The position numbers and the translations under genes are program-made. A DNA stretch of 64,000 bases from Haematococcus lacustris (Eukaryota > Chlorophyta > Chlorophyceae > Chlamydomonadales > Haematococcaceae), in contig JASKMD010000029.1 of the NCBI GenBank assembly GCA_030144725.1, positions 561,849 to 625,848 on the forward strand, read 5' to 3'. The notes beneath the pieces are model-generated. The model saw only the letters and a list, made by a program, of their open reading frames with translations, was not told the DNA's origin and searched no databases. Each line of letters starts with the position of its first letter. Within the stretch, counting starts at the first letter, position 1. Shown one piece after another: positions 31,831-42,200 of the stretch.

Positions 31831-32184
31831 CTACTGTGCTACTGGCTGCTGGGCTTGCGCCTTGGTGGCTCGCTCTCGCAGCTTCTTGAAGCCCAGTGCT
31901 GGGTACTCCTTGCCCTGGGCAGGCAGTCTTCCTCGGTGTTGCCACCTGCACAGCTCCAGTGGGCGCCACTTGGCCTCCCCTGCCCGCTGGAGGTTGAGGG
32001 CTGCGTTGCAGTTGGCCGCCTCCTTCAGTCTCTCCTTAAGCGCCCTCCCTTGTGGCGATACGGGGCCTACCCAGCCGAGGTCGTCAGGCTTGCCCTTGGG
32101 CTTAGGCTGCTTGGGATTGGGCTGTTTGGGCTCTTTCGCGCCCTTGCGCTTCTTGCCCTTCATCGCGCTCTGCAGTGTCTCCAC
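31831..32184 (-). CDS. Diverged TnpB/Fanzor-tail protein lacking the RuvC-III Asp (117 residues)
   Basis: Intact minus frame METLQSAMKGKKRKGAKEP, then PNPKQPKPKGK, LGWVGPVSPQGRALKERL and EAANCNAALNLQRAGEAKW, then RPLELCRWQHRGRLPAQGK, ALGFKKLRERATKAQAQQPV and AQ. It aligns with the family tail, but the RD before CNAAL is AN, so the metal-binding Asp is gone, and the polyGln tract is reduced to AQAQQ. A basic N-terminus and Lys-rich linker are kept. The open frame with conserved flanks and lost catalytic residue could be a separate subfamily or a repurposed gene. No A module follows; ordinary sequence does. Confidence 0.5.
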   Translation of the reverse strand: METLQSAMKGKKRKGAKEPKQPNPKQPKPKGKPDDLGWVGPVSPQGRALKERLKEAANCNAALNLQRAGEAKWRPLELCRWQHRGRLPAQGKEYPALGFKKLRERATKAQAQQPVAQ

Positions 32185-32449
32185 TTAAACTGGCTGTATC
32201 AACTCGCACGACTCTCACTCTCGAGACTTCAGTTACATTGGCGACAGTTACATTGGCAACAGTTACTTTGGCTCGGAGGAGCCTAGTTAAGCAACCTCCG
32301 CAGGCTTACTTGGCGGACTTGGCAGTGGAGCCTCCATCAGGGTGGCAGGCGCCAGGAGCGGTCGTACCAAACCCTGCTTGTGTTTACACGCTAGCGACCA
32401 ACCGACAAATGATCAAGCCATCAGCCTAGGGTGCACAGTGACGGCCACG

Positions 32450-32710
32450 CATGTCCATGTTCATGTATATTGGCCCTGCGCGGCAGCAATTGTGACCACT
32501 GCCGCTCCGTTCATCCTGGCAAAGACATGGTCCAGGCTCATGAACTCCAACCCACTGACCAGACTGCAGTCCACCCGGCCATCCCCGACCATTACCCCCA
32601 GCCGCTAGCCCAGGGAGTCGACTAGCTTACCCCAGCCCTGAGCTTCCAACATGGTGGTCATACTGGCACCCTGCCCACCCACCCCCTGCCTGCCTGTGCC
32701 GAAAGCACTC
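32450..32710 (+). pseudogene. Decayed duplicate of a kinase-gene exon region
   Basis: Matches 41830-42075 in order: GTGAC(C/T)(A/G)CTGCCGCT, a CAAACTCCAAGCCACTG-like phrase (here ATGAACTCCAACCCACTGAC), CACCCGGCCAT, TACCCCAGCCCTGAGC, CACCCCCTGCCTGCCT. Stop codons and indels break the frame. It indicates that the segment around the ninth kinase exon was copied here. Confidence 0.5.
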
Positions 32711-33036
32711 AAGCCTGGCGCTAGCTATGGCAATGGTGTCAAAGTGCTTAGGAGCAATGATGAGATACACATAATGATGCAAGACACAGGCTGAAGGGAA
32801 GAAAGCTTTTGAGGCAGCGTATGCCCTCCACTGCCCTCCCTCCCCTCCCAGCACCACCTCCCACTCATGTCCGCACACAGCCCAAGACCAACCCCCTTGT
32901 TCTTTGTGTCCGCACACATCTTGTGTGCGTGCCATTGTACTGCATATGCAAGTGCCATGCATCGACCTCCACTCATATTCCTAATCCGTGTTACCAACCT
33001 ACGACAGCCTAAGTGTGGTGTGGTGTCAGTGGTGTG

Positions 33037-34537
33037 TCAATACCAGCCAGGCTTGAGCTGCTCTCCACAGCTGGGTTGTCCCCGCAGCAGCTTCTCCACT
33101 GTGCGGGGAGAGGGCCGAGCCTGGTCCCCCTCTACCACATGGACCACACGACCCAGGCGCTGCTCTGCCTGCTCAAGCCGTGCCCTGCAGCACCACCAGT
33201 CAGTGTCCTCATCACATAGCAGCCGCCTGGCAGCAGTGCTGCAACACACACAGCCTCATGGACTCCACATGCCATGGCCAATGCTCGCGTAGAGGAGGGC
33301 AGGCCGTGACTCACTAGGCGGGCAGGCAACTGGCAGTTCGCTAGTGTGACACAAGTGTGACTCACAGCAAACACACCAGAGGGCGGCTCGGCGACCTACC
33401 ATTCTCGTTTGATGGGGTAGTTATGGAACATACCAGGTGAGGTGAGCGGTGTGGTGCATCACCCCCTGGCGAGCTCACGCACCTGAGGCCAGGCATTTTG
33501 TCCATGGCTGCAGCCAGCAGCCCCCGCATGTGCTCCAGCTCCATGGCACTGGCATCAGCTGTGCCTGCAACAACATGCAAAAACAACGACCTGATCAGCA
33601 AAGCTGGTTGACGGTGGGGAGCTGAACGGCGTGCAAGGGACCATCGGGAGTTGAAAGGTGTTGGGAGGCACACTGGCATTGTCATCACCACCTTTGTACC
33701 TCGCATGCCGTCTGCCACACAACAAGATGGCAGTAGCACACAAGCCCTCACCTTAACCACACCCCCGTGTCACATGTCACTGCAGTGTGAGAGCAGGAGA
33801 TGTTTGACTTATGACTTACCGGGGGTGACTGATGGCTGGCACACCCCTTCAAGTGTGGGGGGTGGGACGGGAGGACGCATGGTTTCCAGCTGTTGACACA
33901 GTGCCCTGGACATCAGCTGGGGGACTGATGTCCGCAGTGCGGAGACCTTGACAGCAGCTTCTTGCACCTGTCCATGAACCGTCCATGTGCACACTAAACC
34001 TATGCCCTAGTCTCACTCAGTCCCCTAGCTGGCGCTGCTGCCTGTGTGCACGCCCTTACTTGCTGGTGCAGCGCGAGCACCTCTGCGTCTATTACACCGC
34101 TGACTACAGTCCTGCAGCACAAACACACATAGCCAAGTCTGTATAGGGTAGGCTGCCCAGGTAAACGAACACTTTGGTCGCAGTGCCGCAGAGTTACAGA
34201 TGGTTTACCTAGTCATGGAAGGTCCTGTGGTCGCACTGCTGATCTTTTGCAGTGCTTCAGACACATCCTCCTATGAACAAGGTATTCCCGCCTGCCTGCA
34301 TGTTGGATGGTGATCCAGGAAGACAAATCTGCATGCCACCCACACACAGCTTGCGCAGGCTGGCCGTATCCTCCTCCGTTAGACCAACCGTAATGGCCGT
34401 AGTTTCCTGCAATGAATGCTGACTGGCAGGCTATCCAAAGCTCACTCACGAACACAACGGTCAATGCGCTCTACCTCAACTGCCTTGTTCAGCAGCTCCT
34501 TGACGAGCTGGTGATCCGCGGGTTCTAAGCACAACAT
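33037..34537 (-). CDS. 229-residue probably helical protein of unknown function
   Basis: Seven minus-strand exons: about 34537-34454, 34406-34344, 34267-34209, 34111-34060, 33967-33820, 33564-33483, 33238-33037. All junctions except the first keep phase with normal GT-AG sites. At the first, the best donor (GTGAGT after 34450) gives the wrong phase, so the exon may end at 34454 instead. The protein is mostly charged helix: HQLVKELLNKAVEVERID, GLTEEDTASLRKLC, VSEALQKISSATTG, VVSGVIDAEVLALHQQ, a Pro-rich link (TMRPPVPPPTLEGV), MELEHMRGLLAAAMDKMPG and RARLEQAEQRLGRVVHVVEG. No family recognised; the size and helices would suit a subunit of a larger assembly. The gene is divergent from 34728, with about 190 bases between the start codons. 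Confidence 0.65.
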
Positions 34538-34727
34538 CCTGTCCAGACAAAGATTCGCAAGGCCAAACTTTGACCTGACTTTTCACCGAAACCGAACAAC
34601 TGTCGGTCGGTCTGATTTTGAAATTGATACACAGCCGACAGAGCTTAATCCCATTATCAGTTCACTTCATTCCTTTCATCCCTCTTTCCGGTCTGGTGTG
34701 GTGATCAGGGCGCCCGCGGGGCCCCTG
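34538..34727. promoter_or_regulatory. Candidate bidirectional promoter
   Basis: The 190 bases between two divergently oriented start codons. AT-richer than its surroundings, with a repeated CCGAAACCGAAC phrase and a GTCGGTCGGTC phrase near 34590-34610, and a pyrimidine-rich stretch at 34660-34695. No TATA box assigned. Confidence 0.4.
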
Positions 34728-35133
34728 ATGGTGGAGTTCGACCAGCTGAGCCAGCTTTTAGGTCGTCTCGAAGTCAATGTGCAACTGGGACAAGCAAGTC
34801 GCAGCTCCAGTACCAGCTTTAGTTTCCTGTGATGATAATGCTGAGCACAGGATGCTTTGACTGCCCGACAATAACCTGCCCGACAACAACCTGCCATATG
34901 TGGTGGTATGAAGTGCATGTGGTGGTATGCATGTGGTTTTGCATGTGGTGCATGTGGTGCATGTGGTGCATGTGGTGCATGTGGTATGCATGTGATATGT
35001 GGTATGCATGTGGTACCCGGCTGAAGGGCATATAACACCACCCCTACAACAGCAACACCTTGGTGGCGGTGGGCAATGAGTGCGCCACTGCCCCCAGGAG
35101 CCACCTGGTGGTTAGCCTGGACTCCCACAACCG
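34728..35133 (+). CDS. First two exons of an unidentified gene
   Basis: Exons 34728-34828 and 35053-35133 join in phase and read MVEFDQLSQLLGRLEVNVQL, GQASRSSSTSFSFL, NTLVAVGNECATAPRSHLVV and SLDSHNR. The second ends in a GTGAGC donor at phase 2. The next exon is unresolved: an acceptor near 35290 leads to a frame ending at 35471, but that tail is of poor quality. The minus strand at 35170-35340 also looks protein-like (YIPHAVHWLTYDP, LVACCNHENDLLLYH), so a second or overlapping gene cannot be excluded. The intron holds a GCATGTGGT tandem tract (34914-35010). Confidence 0.4.
34914..35010 (+). repeat. GCATGTGGT(G) tandem tract
   Basis: Repeated GCATGTGGTG, GTATGCATGTGG and related units, giving alternating TG-rich DNA inside the first intron of the 34728 gene. 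Confidence 0.85.
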
Positions 35134-36223
35134 GTGAGCCAGGGGGGGTGCGGCAGCAGGTGTATACCAATGGCCAGTAGCACAAGCTCATGCGCGGAAG
35201 GATCATAGGTGAGCCAGTGAACCGCATGGGGGATGTACTGCGTTCCCCGGATACACGTGATAAAGCAGCAGGTCATTCTCGTGGTTGCAGCAGGCCACAA
35301 GGCGGATGCCACCTGGCCAGCACAGGAGCCCACAGGTGGAGGCGTGGATGGCTGAGCATGGGCAGCAATGGCAAACCGAGTGAGAGGCAGCAAAGAAGGC
35401 GGTCCCAACCTCTACAGCCTAACACCCTCCAGGGCAGCTCAAGTGCACATCCTGTATGGGGTGCACAATGACTAGGAGAGGTGTTGGGAGCCGCCTGCCC
35501 AACATCCTCAAGCGCCCCAAGTACAAGAATCTCCCTAGGAAATAGAAGGGATGTATTCAGTAAGGTGTGCCGATGCCAGGGGTAGATAAGCTGCGGGGGG
35601 CTGACAGGGCCAGCTTTGTGCGGTGAACGAACGGTGAGGCGGCCGGCAAGCACTTCACCCGCCCCCCCCCCTCCCCCTCCCAGCCCTAGCCCTCCTCCCG
35701 CTCATTGCCCACAAGCCTGGCCCTCCCACCCCCCACTGGCCGTGCAGTGTTGCCGAGGTTGGTGTCAGTGTGGAGCAGTCAGCCCCCTGGCAGGCAGGCA
35801 GGACATGTGTGGTGCAGGCGCTTAACATTGGGCGGTGCCTTAACCATCCGGGCAGGGGTGGGCTACATATCGCGGACAGCCCTCATGCAACACCAAAAGA
35901 AAGCACCAGTTGTAATCAAACCCAGGCTGCGAGATCATTATTGTAAGGCTACATCTATTGTCATTTACCACCCAGTACAATTTTTAATCCCTACAGCCCT
36001 CATGCAACTCATGAGTTGTAATCAAACACAGGCTGCCCACCCAGTACAATTTATAGTTTACAAAATTGACCTGATTGGACAGCGACATCGTATGGCAATG
36101 AAAGGCAGGTAATGTGAAGCCTTGTTCAAGTCGCAGCAATCATGTTAGTGGCATGGCCGCTTCTAAGTACCTTTCTCCGAGAATAGAATGGGAAACGGTT
36201 CTGTAAACCATTTGCGGACCGCG
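35134..36223. other. Unresolved region before the kinase gene
   Basis: May include further exons of the 34728 gene. Contains a C-run and CCTCCC tract (35655-35700), two overlapping copies of the 11279-type repeat (35885-36060), and a plus frame 35705-36112 made largely of that repeat. At 36120-36223 lies the likely 5' untranslated region of the kinase gene. Confidence 0.4.
35885..36060 (+). repeat. Dispersed repeat, two overlapping copies
   Basis: GCCCTCATGCAA...GTTGTAATCAAAC(A/C)CAGG then CTGC occurs twice here, with TTTTTAATCCCTACAGCCCT between. The same words occur at 11279-11345. A CACCCAGTACAATTT phrase is also duplicated. Confidence 0.75.
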
Positions 36224-39200
36224 ATGGAGCTCTTTAGCATGGCGCTTAAGGAAAGAGCGCACTCCGATTTCTCGCGAGTGTCAAGCAGGTACTGAGACAC
36301 GCACTCGTGTCCCATCAGCTCACCTGTGATGACAATGCTGAGCCCAGGATGCTTTGACTGCCCGACAACAACCTGCTCAACACTCTGCTGCAGACTTAAT
36401 CATGTGCCTGGGCCAGTGCCGGAGGACCTAGGCAGCCTTTGACCTGTCCAATGGCTGCCATAGATGCTTTGTCAAGGCTACCGCCACTCAAAGATGTAGA
36501 GACCAAGGCACAAGGGTACGTTTGGTTTGGTTGTTACATCGTGGTCTCATGCAACCAGCATGCTGCTACTGCAACTGTCTTGTGCCCTTTGCTTCATCCG
36601 TAGCTCCACATCAGCTTTACAGAAGCACAGAGAAGGAAGGAATGTCTACCAGTTCCTGCGCAGCCGCCCTGCTACTACTACCAGCTGGGATGCTGGGCTG
36701 TCATCTGCAGCGACGGCAGAGCGCAGCAGCCACTTGGTATGTCACCTACGGTGCAGTTACTCCTTCCACACTGCATCCCAATGGGCCAGGGTGACGGCCA
36801 CACGCCGCTGTATGGCCATTAAGCACATGCTCACATCGCACGCACCGTTCCCTGCTTGAGTGTGAGATGTGATGCATGTGCTGCCCGCCCATGCAGTCCA
36901 AGATCACCGACCAGCCTTGGAGCCCAGGCCGAGCCCTCCCAGCCTCAGCGATGCAGGCCACTGGCAGCCGTGCAGCAGCTAGCACCCCGCCCGCCATGAG
37001 CCAGCTGCCGCACGCCATGCACCTCAGTGCTACTGCACCCTACGCCGTCATGCTGCCGGGGTCAAAGGTGAGGCCAGTCCCCACAGCCCCTACCAGCACC
37101 ATATCCCTAGTAAGGGGTGGTGTTTTGTTTGTATGGAGTACACCTCGTACACGCATGGTATGGGCGCCTTCCACTATTGCCTGGCTCCTGTGACAGGGTT
37201 ATAGCCTAAAGCTGGCATGGCATGCACGCACTAATGTAAGCTGATGACAGGTTAATGAGGGCATACTACTATGCCCAAGCAGGCTCCTGCTGCTGCTGCT
37301 GGGCCTTAGGTGGGCGGTTTCGCAGCCGCTTGTCGCCCAGGTCAGGGTACTACTTGTCCTTGGTTGGCAGGTCAGGCAGGCCAGGCCAACAGCACAGCCT
37401 CCACGGGTGCCGATGCCTGTCGCACCAAAGAAGACCACCAGCTGCTTGACACGCTTGTGGCGTTTGAAAGACACCTCAGCCATCTGCTCCTCCAGCAGCA
37501 GTCATGCACACAAGGCACACATGATGGCTGATATGGTGACACCAGGTTGGTCATGGCACGTCAGGATTGCAACCAACTACCCTTTCACTTCATGCCATCC
37601 CACCACCTCCCAACAAGAATCGCTCCAGCGCCCAGTCCTGGGCCCCATACAGCTGGTGGTGTGCCATGATCTTTCGCTCAGTCTTCTTGCAGCACATGCC
37701 CCTAAGGACTGTGATTACCTGCAGCATGACGAGCACAGACACAGCCTGACTCGGAGCTAAGTCACCAGGCTGGACACAAGACACATGACTGAAGGAAGTG
37801 GGATAGAGTACAGCCCCGTGCCGATCGCTGCTCAGTATCCCACTGCTCCCTCCGCTGGTGCCAGTATTGGCCTGCTGGCCAGTGAGGACCTGCGATGCAC
37901 TCCTGTTGGCGTCAACCTAGCTTGTGCTGCCTGTGCAACCTGTGTTGCAGTCCTTTGTACAGCAGCAGCGCCGCAGCCCCTATCAGCAGGCCATGACGCA
38001 GCGGGTGATGAGGAAGCCCATGGTGTCAGGGGGCCAGGCCCAGGTCCAAGCAGGGCCCACAGGCCTCGCCCCAGGGTCCCCTGCTCCTGCAGCCAGCCGT
38101 CAGCCTCCGGCCCGGGTCGAGCCTGGCCACAGGGGCCAGTGGGGCACAGCAGCAGCTGAGCAGCACTTGTCCAGGGAGCCTGCAGGTCAGCCAGCAGGGC
38201 AACGCAGCGAGTGGGCGGGGCAGAGCACGGAGGCGTGGCGCTCAGCCAGGTCATCGGAAGCATTGAAGGTGGGTGGCCAGCTGAACAGCCACAGCCTCAG
38301 TCCGCTTGAGAGGATAGCTCCCACCTGAGAGGGCTGCGGGTGGTTACAAGGTAGTTACAATGACAAGGGCCGGTAGGAAATGGAGGGAAAGAAGGAGGAG
38401 GCAACATGCCAGGCATGCATTGGTGCTTATGTAAGACCTTTTTGATGTTTGTGGCGCAGCATCCCCCGCACACCTGCTTTGCTATGTGACTTGCTTGGGT
38501 GCCCATGCACGCATGGTCACATCCATGCATGTCCTGGGGCATTGCACACAGAAGGAGACGAGGCAAAGCGGTCCCGCCAGCCCCTCACCTGCAGCTGCAC
38601 TCTGGCAGCAGGGGCAGCTGCACCGCCACCCAGCCACCTCCAGGTAGGTGGTGCCCTGCTGGCACCTAAGGCCACACATGGACCTCCCAACGTCCCACTG
38701 GCCCGACAGACTGGACTGCCCTGCTCATTGTACCACACCACGCTCGTGTTTGCCTGCTAGCTGCCACACAAGTTGCACCGCCATCCAGCCACTAGGTAGA
38801 TGCCCTGCTGGCTGCAACACATGGATCCCCTACTGACCCAATACACATGCGCTTGGTAGCAGTAATGCATTGGCCCAATACACGGTCCATGGGTTCCAGT
38901 GATGCACCAAGCATCAAACAGGCCTGACCTGAAGTCTTTGGTTTCATGTTCTGCAGCGATGCCAGCAAAAATGATTAGAGCGCATGCCATGTAATGATAA
39001 CAATGTCAATGATGACTGAGCACCATTCCATGGTCCGGCTCTGGTCTCTGGTGGCTGGCTGCTTTGCAGGGCCAAGGATGGCCAGCAGCAGCCAACAGCA
39101 GAGCACCCAGCAAGGTCCAACACTGACCCTACAGCCACTCAGCCTCACAGCCTGCTGCCCAGCCACCACAGCCCAGCCTACAAAACCCAGTCAGGCCATG

Positions 39201-42200
39201 CGCCCGGTACCTGGGCTGCGTCGCGGGCAGCTGCTGCCAACCCTGTGCACACCGCCGCCAGCCCTAGCCCTGCCCCTGCGCTAGCGCCTCATGACCTGAC
39301 TATCCCATCCAGGCGCACCCACCCTTCTGCTGCACCAGGCCAGCCCAGCCTCCCGCTGGCCACCAGCCCCAGCCAAGCAACCCTCATAGCGAGCCTGCTG
39401 CCCGTGGGCAGTGGGGTTGTGACTGGGGCGGTGAGCGGGGCAGTCCTGATGCCTGGGATGATGAGTGGGGCCGCTGCCTGGACCAAAGGTCAGGAGGTTG
39501 ACGGCAGGGACCGCAACCACACCCCTGGGAGGCAAGCGGGGCCGCAGCAGCTAGTGGCAGCACGCTCCTACCCCAAGTTCGTCTACTCCTACACCTCCCT
39601 GGCCAAGCCGCTGGTGGGTTCTCTGCTGAGCCGCAGTGGCTGAGGGCTGGCTGGCTGTGTGGGGTGTGTGTGGAGGCTGGTGTAAGCCAGCACCTGGTGG
39701 AAGCAGCGGTCAGCATATGCACATGGATGCAGGGCTGTCCTCTGCAGAGACTTTGACATTGAGCATTGAGCATTTCACACAACAGCGACCCCACAACCCC
39801 TGGTTGAGTTCAGAAGCGTATGCACATGCTGGTTGCCGTGCAGGCCACCTCTGCCAATCCAGTGCTGCGAGCCGGGCACCATCATCCACTGTCCCGCAGC
39901 ACCCTCGCCGCCTCCCCCTCCCTCCCCGCAGGAGCCTCCCTCAGCCACGGCCACTCAGCCACAGCCCACCTGCATGCAGCGCCAGCAGCCTCAACAGCTT
40001 CAGAGGCCAGGCTGCGAGGCCCTGGCCCTGGCCAGTACCCCGGCATGAGCGACTGTCACCCTGGTGACCGACTGCCTGTCAGCAGCGGCCTGGTGCCTAA
40101 CCCTAGCCGCATCACCGCCCTCATAGCCAACGCCCCGCCCACCATCGACCCTGGGCTTGGGCTGAGCAGTCATGTGTCTGCCCTGAGGGCTGGTCATGTG
40201 CCGGGCACAGGGCCTGCCCTGACCCAAGTCTTGAGCCTGGGAGTCGGGCCAACACCTGAGTTGGAGCACAATGGCCCCAGCCTGCACCTGGCGGATGCTG
40301 GGGGGAGAACAGCAGCAGGCTTGGCTAGCACTTGGGCAGGGGTGCTGCAGCTGGGCTCGCCCCCTCAGGCGCACACCCAGCCCCTGGCCCCCAGCCCCGA
40401 CCCCTTGCACCAGCTACCTCAAAGTGACCTGGCTGCCCACCCGACCTCCCCTGGAGCTGCAAGATCTGCCCGCCTGGGGCTCGGGGCTGGCTTGGGCCAT
40501 GAAGCACAGGGCGCACTACCAGGGGCGCCAGAGGGGCGGGCGGTGAGCAGCAGCCACACCCACCGCACTTGGTCCTCCAGCACCTACAGCAGCAACAGCA
40601 GCAGTGCCCGTGGCCGAGCAGCCAAGAGCCCCGCCCCTGCCCTAGCAAGCTCACTCAGGCCACTGCTAGTGGGAAAAGCTGCTCAGCAGGCGGAGGCAGC
40701 TGGCCTCCCCAGAGCTGCGGGGGCAGCGGGGGGCCAGGCGATGGGGAGAGGGGTGGGTGCCATGCCCTGGCAGCAGGGGCCGGGTGGGGAGTGGCCTACA
40801 CTGGACCTAGATGCTCTTTACGCTGAAGACACATCCAGCCCTGTGGCTGCACACCCTCAACTTACCCTCCAGGAAAACGCCTCCTGGCATGAGGGGAGGC
40901 TGGAGCCTGAGACCTCCTACCAGCAGCACCAGCACTACCAGCAGCATCAATATCAGCAGCACCAGTCAGTTCAGCAGCACCAGCAGCAATATCAGCAGCA
41001 GCACCAGCACCAGCGTTTGAAGGTCATGGAGGTGATACAGGTCACACCTGCTCAGGAGGATGGGGTGGAGCACCTGAGCAGCGAGCTGGGAGGGGTCGTG
41101 GAAGGCATCCAAGAGGACATTCACCGGGCCCTGACCCAGCAGGTGCAGGTCAAGGTAAGGCGCAGGGCTGTGCCCCTTAGCTGTGCTGGCACCCCACCAC
41201 CTCATGGAGCATATGGCACACATGCAACTCATATAGTACAGCAACATGCATCCCACCATGGAGCTCATGGTCGCCACACATGGCAAGCCTGGACTGCTGG
41301 ACTCATGGAGCTCACGGCACTCATGCAAGGGCTCATGTCCACACATGGTGGCACACATGGAAAGCCTGCACTGCAGCATTGCTGGTGACACCCAGCCGTG
41401 GCAGGTGATGCAGGCAGTGATCATGCTTGCAGCCACGACCCGGGTCAACACCACTGCTGGTCACATAGGAAAGGCAGGGAGAGAAGAAAGTGTGAGGGTC
41501 ACACAGGCATCGAAGCACTGGATGAATGGGCCACTGGAAGGGACTGGCTGTGACCCGCCTGCTCAGCAGCCCACCTGTGCATCCCTGCAGCCCTCTGATC
41601 CTCAGCAGTGGCTCTGCATGGCCATGGTCATGCCTGTCGGCCCCTAGGTCAGCACCTTGGCCCTCAACCTAGAGCCTTCATTGCCACGGTACACTAAGCG
41701 TGGACCACTACAACACCATGTTTTGTCTGTGTGGAGTTCCCATACACATGGCATACACATGGGCATGGTCGCCTACCACCTGCAGTATTGCTTGAACCAG
41801 AGGGCTATGATGTAGAATTGCACCTAGGCAGCGGTGCTTGTGACTGCCGCTGTTGCTTGTTCTGCACATGTTGATCTACAGATGAAGTTCAAGCTCGCAA
41901 ACTCCAAGCCACTGCCCAAGCTGCACCCACCCGGGCTGTCAGCCATGACCTCCTTGCCGCCAGCCCTGCCGCCAGCCCAGGGGTAAGCCTACCCCGGCCC
42001 TGAGCTGCCAGCCTTACCACCCTGTGCTCCTACTGTCATTCCTGCCATGTCTTCGCTGCCACACACCCCCTGCCTGCCTTTACCGACGACATCAGAGACC
42101 TGACCACCTGTGCCTGATCCCCCTGCTGCTTGGCAACCGTCTCCTTACTTGCTCCTTTTTGTCTATATTTCTTGTGTTGAACGCATGCGGCTTGCTGCCC

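Larger units (their letters stand above)
31365..33036. other. Intergenic region with a divergent TnpB/Fanzor-like frame and an exon-like duplicate
   Basis: 31365-31700 is the likely 3' untranslated region of the membrane-protein gene, with TGTAA at 31682. 31831-32184 is a diverged family member. 32450-32710 resembles 41830-42075 of the kinase gene. The rest (32190-32450, 32710-33036) shows no gene. Confidence 0.5.
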
